Positions 58,461-64,000 of a stretch of DNA of 64,000 bases are shown in pieces. Within the stretch, counting starts at the first letter, position 1, and each line of letters opens with the position of its first letter. A program made the position numbers and the translations under genes. The stretch covers positions 62,001 through 126,000 of the forward strand of contig NZ_RJSE01000007.1 in the NCBI RefSeq assembly GCF_003725695.1, read 5' to 3'. This DNA comes from Nocardioides marmoriginsengisoli. Its GTDB lineage: Bacteria; Actinomycetota; Actinomycetes; Propionibacteriales; Nocardioidaceae. The notes under the pieces are model-generated. The model worked only from the letters and a program-made list of their open reading frames with translations. It ran no database searches and was not told where the DNA came from.

Positions 58461-60556
58461 TGACCACCCTGACCCACGAACCGGCACCCACCCCCGAACC
58501 GTCGGCACCGCCGACCCGGGTTGGCGGCGGCCTGCTCGACCCGAAGATGCTCTGGACGTCGTTGCCGGATGCGGCCCGCAAGCTCGACCCGAGGACGATG
58601 GTCCGCAACCCGGTGATGTTCGTCGTCGAGATCGGCGCGGTCTTCTCCACGCTGTCGGCGATCTTCGACCCGGGCGTGTTCGCCTGGACCGTGGTGGCCT
58701 GGCTCTGGCTGACGGTGCTCTTCGCCAACCTGGCCGAGGCCGTCGCCGAGGGGCGCGGCAAGGCCCAGGCGGCGACGCTGCGCAAGGCCAAGACCGAGAC
58801 GACCGCGCAGCGCGTGGTCGGCGGTGCCGCTTCCGGGGGCACCGAGGAGGTGATGGCCAGCGAGCTGCGGCTCGGCGACCAGGTCATCGTCGTCGCGGGC
58901 CAGGTCATCCCGGGTGACGGCGACGTCATCGAAGGCGTCGCCAGCGTGGACGAGTCGGCGATCACCGGTGAGTCCGCCCCGGTGATCCGGGAGTCCGGCG
59001 GCGACCGGAGCTCGGTCACCGGCGGCACCCGGGTGCTGTCGGACCGGATCGTCGTCCAGATCACCGCGAAGCCGGGCGAGAGCTTCATCGACCGGATGAT
59101 CGCGCTCGTCGAGGGCGCCACCCGGCAGAAGACGCCGAACGAGATCGCCCTGAACATCCTGCTGGCGAGCCTGACGATCGTCTTCGTCGCGACCACCGCC
59201 ACGCTGCAGCCGTTCGCGATCTACTCCGGCGCCGAGCAGTCGATCATCGTGCTGGTCGCCCTGCTGGTCTGCCTGATCCCGACCACCATCGGCGCGCTGC
59301 TCTCCGCGATCGGCATCGCCGGGATGGACCGGCTGGTGCAGCACAACGTGCTGGCGATGTCCGGCCGCGCGGTCGAGGCAGCCGGTGACGTGAACACGCT
59401 GCTGCTCGACAAGACCGGCACCATCACGCTCGGCAACCGGCAGGCCTCGGAGCTGATCCCGGCTCCCGGCGTCGAGGGCGAGCGGCTCGCCGACGCCGCC
59501 CAGCTCTCCAGCCTGGCCGACGAGACGCCGGAGGGCCGCTCGATCGTCGTCCTGACCAAGAACGTGCACGGGCTCCGCGAACGTACGGAGGGCGAGCTTG
59601 CTCGGGCGACCTTCGTGCCGTTCACCGCGCAGACCCGGATGTCCGGGATCGACCTCGACGGCCGCCAGGTCCGCAAGGGCGCCGCCTCCGCGGTGATGGC
59701 CTGGGTCCGCGAGAACGGCGGTCACCCGACCGCCGAGGTCGGTACGGCGGTGGACGCGGTGTCGGCGAGCGGCGGCACCCCGCTGGTCGTGGCCGAGGTC
59801 ATCGACGGGAGCGCTCATACGCTGGGCGTGATCCATCTCAAGGACGTCGTCAAGGACGGCATGCGCGAGCGGTTCGCGGAGATGCGCCGGATGGGCATCC
59901 GCACCGTGATGATCACCGGCGACAACCCGATGACCGCGAAGGCGATCGCCGAGGAGGCCGGGGTCGACGACTTCCTGGCCGAGGCGACGCCGGAGGACAA
60001 GATCGCCCTGATCAAGAAGGAGCAGGAGGGCGGTCGGCTCGTCGCGATGACCGGCGACGGCACCAACGACGCCCCGGCGCTGGCGCAGGCCGACGTCGGG
60101 GTCGCGATGAACAGCGGCACGTCGGCGGCGAAGGAGGCCGGCAACATGGTCGACCTCGACTCCAACCCGACGAAGCTGATCGAGATCGTCGAGATCGGCA
60201 AGCAGCTGCTGATCACCCGGGGCTCGCTGACCACGTTCTCGATCGCCAACGACGTCGCCAAGTACTTCGCGATCATCCCGGCGATGTTCGCGACGGTCTA
60301 CCCGGGCCTCGACAAGCTCAACATCATGGGGCTGGACAGTCCGAAGTCGGCGATCCTCTCCGCGGTGATCTTCAACGCGGTGATCATCATCGGCCTGATC
60401 CCGCTGGCGCTCCGCGGGGTTCGGTACACGCCGTCCTCGGCCGCCACGATGCTCCGCCGCAACCTGGCGATCTACGGCCTCGGCGGGATCGTCGCCCCGT
60501 TCATCGGCATCAAACTCATCGATCTGCTCGTCTCGCAGATCCCCGGACTGAGCTGA
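58460..60556 (+). CDS. kdpB: KdpB, P-type ATPase subunit
   Basis: This 698-residue ATPase is phosphorylated at Asp317 in [10 protein letters not shown]. The TGES motif of the actuator domain is in [13 protein letters not shown]; the hinge [23 protein letters not shown] is present. It powers K+ uptake by the KdpFABC complex. I start it at the ATG at 58460, which overlaps the kdpA stop; a longer in-frame reading from 57776 is a shadow of kdpA. Confidence 0.95.
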   Translation: MTTLTHEPAPTPEPSAPPTRVGGGLLDPKMLWTSLPDAARKLDPRTMVRNPVMFVVEIGAVFSTLSAIFDPGVFAWTVVAWLWLTVLFANLAEAVAEGRGKAQAATLRKAKTETTAQRVVGGAASGGTEEVMASELRLGDQVIVVAGQVIPGDGDVIEGVASVDESAITGESAPVIRESGGDRSSVTGGTRVLSDRIVVQITAKPGESFIDRMIALVEGATRQKTPNEIALNILLASLTIVFVATTATLQPFAIYSGAEQSIIVLVALLVCLIPTTIGALLSAIGIAGMDRLVQHNVLAMSGRAVEAAGDVNTLLLDKTGTITLGNRQASELIPAPGVEGERLADAAQLSSLADETPEGRSIVVLTKNVHGLRERTEGELARATFVPFTAQTRMSGIDLDGRQVRKGAASAVMAWVRENGGHPTAEVGTAVDAVSASGGTPLVVAEVIDGSAHTLGVIHLKDVVKDGMRERFAEMRRMGIRTVMITGDNPMTAKAIAEEAGVDDFLAEATPEDKIALIKKEQEGGRLVAMTGDGTNDAPALAQADVGVAMNSGTSAAKEAGNMVDLDSNPTKLIEIVEIGKQLLITRGSLTTFSIANDVAKYFAIIPAMFATVYPGLDKLNIMGLDSPKSAILSAVIFNAVIIIGLIPLALRGVRYTPSSAATMLRRNLAIYGLGGIVAPFIGIKLIDLLVSQIPGLS

Positions 60557-60566
60557 AGGGCTGGTC

Positions 60567-61163
60567 ATGTTCACCTCCGTACTCCGCCAACTCACCCCCG
60601 CGCTGCGCGCGATGGTGGTGCTGACCGTGCTCCTCGGTCTGGCCTACCCGCTGGCGCTCACCGGCTTCGCGCAGGTCGTCGTCCCGGGCCGGGCCGACGG
60701 TTCCCTGGTCAAGCGCGACGGCGTCGTGGTCGGCTCGTCGCTGATCGGCCAGTCCTTCGCGGACCAGCCGCAGTACTTCCAGTCCCGCCCGTCGGCGGCC
60801 GGGGACGGCTACGACCCGCTGGCCAGCAGCGCCTCCAACCTCGGGCCGGAGAGCCCGGACCTGCTCGCCGCGATCAACGAGCGTCGTACGGCGGCCGCCG
60901 CGCTCGACGGGACCCCGCCCGCGGACGTCGCTCCGGATGCGCTGGAGGCGAGCGGATCCGGGCTCGACCCGCACATCAGCCCCCGGTACGCCGGCCAGCA
61001 GGTCGACCGGGTCGCCCGGGAGCGCGGGCTGAGCGAGTCCGCCGTACGCCGCCTGGTCGAGAAGTACACCTCCGGCCGCACGATCGGGTTCCTCGGCGAG
61101 CCCCGGGTGAACGTGCTCCTTCTCAACCTGGCGCTCGACAGGGCGAGCGGCACGGCAGACTAG
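60567..61163 (+). CDS. kdpC: KdpC, accessory subunit
   Basis: This 198-residue protein has an N-terminal membrane helix (MVVLTVLLGLAYPLALTGFAQV) and the family blocks GSSLIGQSF, YFQSRPSAAGDGYDPLASSASNLG and DPHISPRYAGQQVDRVARERGL. It stabilises the complex and increases affinity for K+ or ATP. It starts 10 bases after kdpB. Confidence 0.94.
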   Translation: MFTSVLRQLTPALRAMVVLTVLLGLAYPLALTGFAQVVVPGRADGSLVKRDGVVVGSSLIGQSFADQPQYFQSRPSAAGDGYDPLASSASNLGPESPDLLAAINERRTAAAALDGTPPADVAPDALEASGSGLDPHISPRYAGQQVDRVARERGLSESAVRRLVEKYTSGRTIGFLGEPRVNVLLLNLALDRASGTAD

Positions 61164-61167
61164 ATAC

Positions 61168-63705
61168 GTGGGAACCCGCGGCAAGCTCAGGGTCTACCTC
61201 GGTGCTGCGCCGGGCGTGGGCAAGACCTACGCCATGCTCGGCGAGGGTCACCGCCGTTCGGACCGCGGCACCGACGTGGTGATCGGCTTCGTCGAGACCC
61301 ACGGCCGCCAGCACACCGCGGAGCTGGTCGAGGGCCTGGAGGTGGTCCCGCGCCGGGAGCTGACCTACCGCGGCGCCACCTTCACCGAGATGGATCTCGA
61401 CGCCGTGCTGGCCCGGCGCCCGGCCGTCGTCCTGGTGGACGAGCTGGCGCACAGCAACGTGCCGGGCTCGCGCAACGAGAAGCGCTGGCAGGACGTCGAG
61501 GAGCTGCTCGCCGCCGGCATCGAGGTGATCACCACCGTCAACGTCCAGCACCTCGAGTCGGTCAACGACGTGGTCGAGAAGATCACCGGCGCCGCCCAGC
61601 AGGAGACGGTCCCGGACTCGGTGGTCCGGGCCGCCGACCAGATCGAGCTGCGCGACATGACCGCCGAGGCGCTGCGCCGCCGGCTGGCGCACGGCAACGT
61701 CTACGCCCCGGAGAAGATCGACGCCGCGCTGGCGAACTACTTCCGGATCGGGAACCTGAACGCACTGCGCGAGCTGGCGCTGATCTGGACCGCCGACCGG
61801 GTCGACGACGCGTTGCAGCAGTACCGCGAGCAGCACGACATCGACAGCACCTGGGAGGCCCGCGAGCGGGTGGTCGTCGCGCTCACCGGCGGACCCGAGG
61901 GGGAGACCCTGATCCGGCGGGCCGCCCGGGTGGCGGCCCGGTCCAGCGGCGGCGACCTGCTGGCCGTGCACGTAGCCCGCTCGGAGGGGCTGACCCGCGC
62001 CGACCAGGGCGCGCTGGCCCGGCAGCGGTTGCTCGTCGAGTCGCTCGGCGGCAGCTACCACCAGGTGCTCGGCCACGACATCCCCGAGTCGCTGCTGGAG
62101 TTCGCCCGTGCCGAGAACGCCACCCAGCTGGTGCTCGGCGACAGTCGCCGGCCGGCCTGGAGCCGGCTGCTCAACGCCGGCGTCGCGGCCTCGACGGTGC
62201 GCGAGTCCGGTGACATCGACGTGCACATCGTCAACCACGGGCACGCCAGCGGCCGGACGACGCTGCCGGTCGGCCGGGGCAGCGTCAGCCGACGCCGGAA
62301 GATCCGCGGCTACCTGCTGGCGGTGCTGCTGCCGCCGCTGCTCGCGTTGATCCTGGTCCCGGTCCGCGACGACCTCAACCTGGTCAGCGACATGCTGATG
62401 TTCCTGCTGCTCACCGTGATCGTCTCCCTCGTCGGCGGCCTCGGTCCGGCGCTGGTCACGGCGGTCCTCGGGTCGGTGCTGCTGAACTACTACTTCACGC
62501 CGCCGCTGCGCACCCTGAGCATCCGGGACACCAACAACGCGCTGGCGCTGGTCATCTTCATCCTGGTCGGGATGCTGGTCTCCTCGACCGTCGACCTCGC
62601 GGCCCGGCGTACCCGGCAGGCGGCGCGCGCCGCCGCGGAGTCGCGCACGCTGGCGAACCTGGCCGGCAGCGTGCTGGCCGGCTCCTCGGCCCTGACCGAG
62701 ATGCTGGAGCGGGTCCGGGAGACCTTCGGGCTCTCCGCGGTGGCGCTGCTGGAGCGCACCGACGAGGGCGGCGTCACCGTCCGCGGACAGGCCGGCCCGT
62801 CGGTCCCGGAGCCTGCCGACGTCGAGGTCCCCGTCGAGCCTGGTGTCGTCCTGGCGCTGCACGGCCGGGTCCTGGAGGCGCAGGACCACCGGCTGCTTGG
62901 CGCATTCGCCGCTCAGCTCGCGGTGGTGCTCGACCGGATGCGGCTCAGCGAGGAGGCGGCCGCGGCTGCCCCGCTGGCCGAGGCCAACAAGATGCGTACG
63001 GCGCTGCTCGCCGCCGTCGGACACGACCTGCGGGCTCCGCTGGCCGCGGCGAAGGCGGCGGTCTCCAGCCTGCGCAGCCCCGACATCGTGCTGCCGCCCG
63101 ACGACCGCACCGAGCTGCTCGCGGCCGCCGACGAATCGCTGGACAAGCTCGCTGCCCTGGTCGACAACCTGCTCGACATGAGCCGGTTGCAGGCCGGTGC
63201 GCTGAGCATCGAGGCCGAGCCGATCGCGCTGGACGAGGTGGTCGCCCGCGCCGTCGACGACGTCGCCGTCCAAGGGCTGCCGGTGACCGTCGACTTGGCG
63301 GAGGACCTGCCGCTGGTGCTCGCGGACGCCGGCCTGGCCGAGCGGGTGCTGGCGAACCTGGTCGCGAACGCGGTTCGGTACGCGCCGGCGGGGTCACCGC
63401 CGTACGTGACCGGCAGCCACCTCGGCGACGTCGTCCAGCTGCGGGTCGTGGACCGCGGCCCCGGCATCCCCGCGGCTGAGCGCGAACGGGTCTTCCTGCC
63501 GTTCCAGCGGATGGGCGACACCGACAACACCACCGGCATCGGTCTCGGCCTGGCCCTGGCGCGCGGGCTGACCGAGGCGATGGGGGGCACCCTCGAGCCC
63601 GAGGAGACTCCCGGTGGTGGCCTGACCATGGTGATGACCCTGGTGGCAGCACCCGATCAGGCCCGGGATCCCGGGCGACGCGAACGGAAGGAGGCCGGCG
63701 GATGA
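61168..63705 (+). CDS. kdpD: KdpD, sensor histidine kinase
   Basis: This 845-residue kinase has the N-terminal KdpD domain with Walker A GAAPGVGKTYAML, a USP-like domain (about 235-360), four membrane helices near residues 385-485 (YLLAVLLPPLLALILVPV onward), a GAF-like domain, the phospho-acceptor His in AVGHDLRAPLAAAKAAV and the HATPase core DRGPGIPAAERERVF with GIGLGLALARGL. It senses K+ limitation and phosphorylates KdpE. The GTG at 61168 follows kdpC by four bases. Confidence 0.94.
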   Translation: MGTRGKLRVYLGAAPGVGKTYAMLGEGHRRSDRGTDVVIGFVETHGRQHTAELVEGLEVVPRRELTYRGATFTEMDLDAVLARRPAVVLVDELAHSNVPGSRNEKRWQDVEELLAAGIEVITTVNVQHLESVNDVVEKITGAAQQETVPDSVVRAADQIELRDMTAEALRRRLAHGNVYAPEKIDAALANYFRIGNLNALRELALIWTADRVDDALQQYREQHDIDSTWEARERVVVALTGGPEGETLIRRAARVAARSSGGDLLAVHVARSEGLTRADQGALARQRLLVESLGGSYHQVLGHDIPESLLEFARAENATQLVLGDSRRPAWSRLLNAGVAASTVRESGDIDVHIVNHGHASGRTTLPVGRGSVSRRRKIRGYLLAVLLPPLLALILVPVRDDLNLVSDMLMFLLLTVIVSLVGGLGPALVTAVLGSVLLNYYFTPPLRTLSIRDTNNALALVIFILVGMLVSSTVDLAARRTRQAARAAAESRTLANLAGSVLAGSSALTEMLERVRETFGLSAVALLERTDEGGVTVRGQAGPSVPEPADVEVPVEPGVVLALHGRVLEAQDHRLLGAFAAQLAVVLDRMRLSEEAAAAAPLAEANKMRTALLAAVGHDLRAPLAAAKAAVSSLRSPDIVLPPDDRTELLAAADESLDKLAALVDNLLDMSRLQAGALSIEAEPIALDEVVARAVDDVAVQGLPVTVDLAEDLPLVLADAGLAERVLANLVANAVRYAPAGSPPYVTGSHLGDVVQLRVVDRGPGIPAAERERVFLPFQRMGDTDNTTGIGLGLALARGLTEAMGGTLEPEETPGGGLTMVMTLVAAPDQARDPGRRERKEAGG

Positions 63706-64000
63706 CGACGGTGCTGGTGGTCGACGACGAGCCGCAGCTGCTCCGCGCCCTCGGGATCAACCTGCGGGCGCGAGGCTACGAGGTGCACGCAGCCGCGACC
63801 GGGTCGGAGGCGCTGCGGCTCGCCGCCGCGCACCCGCCGGACCTGGTGGTCCTCGACCTCGGCCTGCCCGACATGGACGGCACCGAGGTCGTGGCCGGTC
63901 TCCGCGGCTGGACCGACGTACCGATCCTGGTGCTGTCGGGCCGCTCGGACTCGCACGACAAGGTCGACGCCCTCGACGCCGGCGCGGACGACTACGTCAC
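63702..64000 (+). CDS. kdpE: KdpE response regulator, 5' part only
   Basis: The gene starts with ATG in overlap with the kdpD stop (ATGA) and leaves the window at its right edge. The visible receiver domain has VVDDEPQLLRALG with the acidic pair, VVLDLGLPDMDG with the phospho-acceptor Asp, LVLSGRS and GADDYVT. It should bind the GTTAGG repeats upstream of kdp and of the APC permease once phosphorylated. The DNA-binding domain lies outside. Confidence 0.93.
   Translation, partial: MTTVLVVDDEPQLLRALGINLRARGYEVHAAATGSEALRLAAAHPPDLVVLDLGLPDMDGTEVVAGLRGWTDVPILVLSGRSDSHDKVDALDAGADDYV

Overview
The window is chromosomal DNA of a high-GC actinobacterium. GC-rich codon use, many GTG starts, chains of ATGA/GTGA/TGATG overlaps, a maleylpyruvate-isomerase-like (mycothiol-type) DinB protein, a fused AlkB-rubredoxin and GTP-type PEP carboxykinase all fit this. 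The style suggests Nocardioidaceae (Nocardioides-like), but no rRNA or marker gene is present to prove it. No prophage, insertion sequence, CRISPR array, tRNA or rRNA was seen.

Layout. 1-5530: a plus-strand amino-acid operon (two ABC permeases, a binding lipoprotein, an FAD amino-acid/amine oxidase, a KBL-like PLP enzyme and threonine dehydrogenase), readable as uptake plus Thr to aminoketobutyrate to Gly plus acetyl-CoA. 5537-19068: a large catabolic island with an MBL hydrolase, two acyl-CoA ligases, an unequal acyl-CoA dehydrogenase pair, four luciferase-like flavin monooxygenases, two enoyl-CoA hydratase-fold enzymes, a VOC protein and an SDR. It is headed by two copies of one operator-like palindrome. 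The substrate cannot be named. 19070-24228: an ECF sigma factor with a membrane partner, a membrane protein, a secreted protein, and a doxX-folE pair divergent from a cysteine-rich SufR-like regulator. 24342-32000: pckG, a MazEF module, a DinB-fold enzyme, a TetR/MDR pair with twin operators, an MFS exporter, and an SDR with a GNAT.

32027-43753: a giant secreted nuclease/5'-nucleotidase fusion behind a PHO-box-like repeat, a nitroreductase, an alkane hydroxylase operon (alkB-rubredoxin, ferredoxin, TetR), a Drr-type ABC exporter and a VanY-like lipoprotein. 43761-54078: an orphan FetB-like permease, a quinone oxidoreductase, a small lipoprotein, an M13 peptidase, a PQQ-like propeller protein, an AbrB/PIN toxin-antitoxin pair, a RecQ-PRTase helicase and secreted alkaline phosphatase with a second PHO-box-like array. 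54136-64000: an APC-type permease divergent from a complete kdp system (small membrane ORFs, kdpF, A, B, C, D, E), both promoters carrying GTTAGG-N5-GTTAGG repeats.

The most interesting signals are the four-LLM CoA catabolic island and its paired palindromes, the KdpE-box-like repeats that tie the APC permease to kdp, an extra 27-codon membrane ORF ahead of kdpF, matching PHO-box arrays at two phosphate-scavenging genes, and a REP-like repeat that has become protein-coding linker inside recQ.
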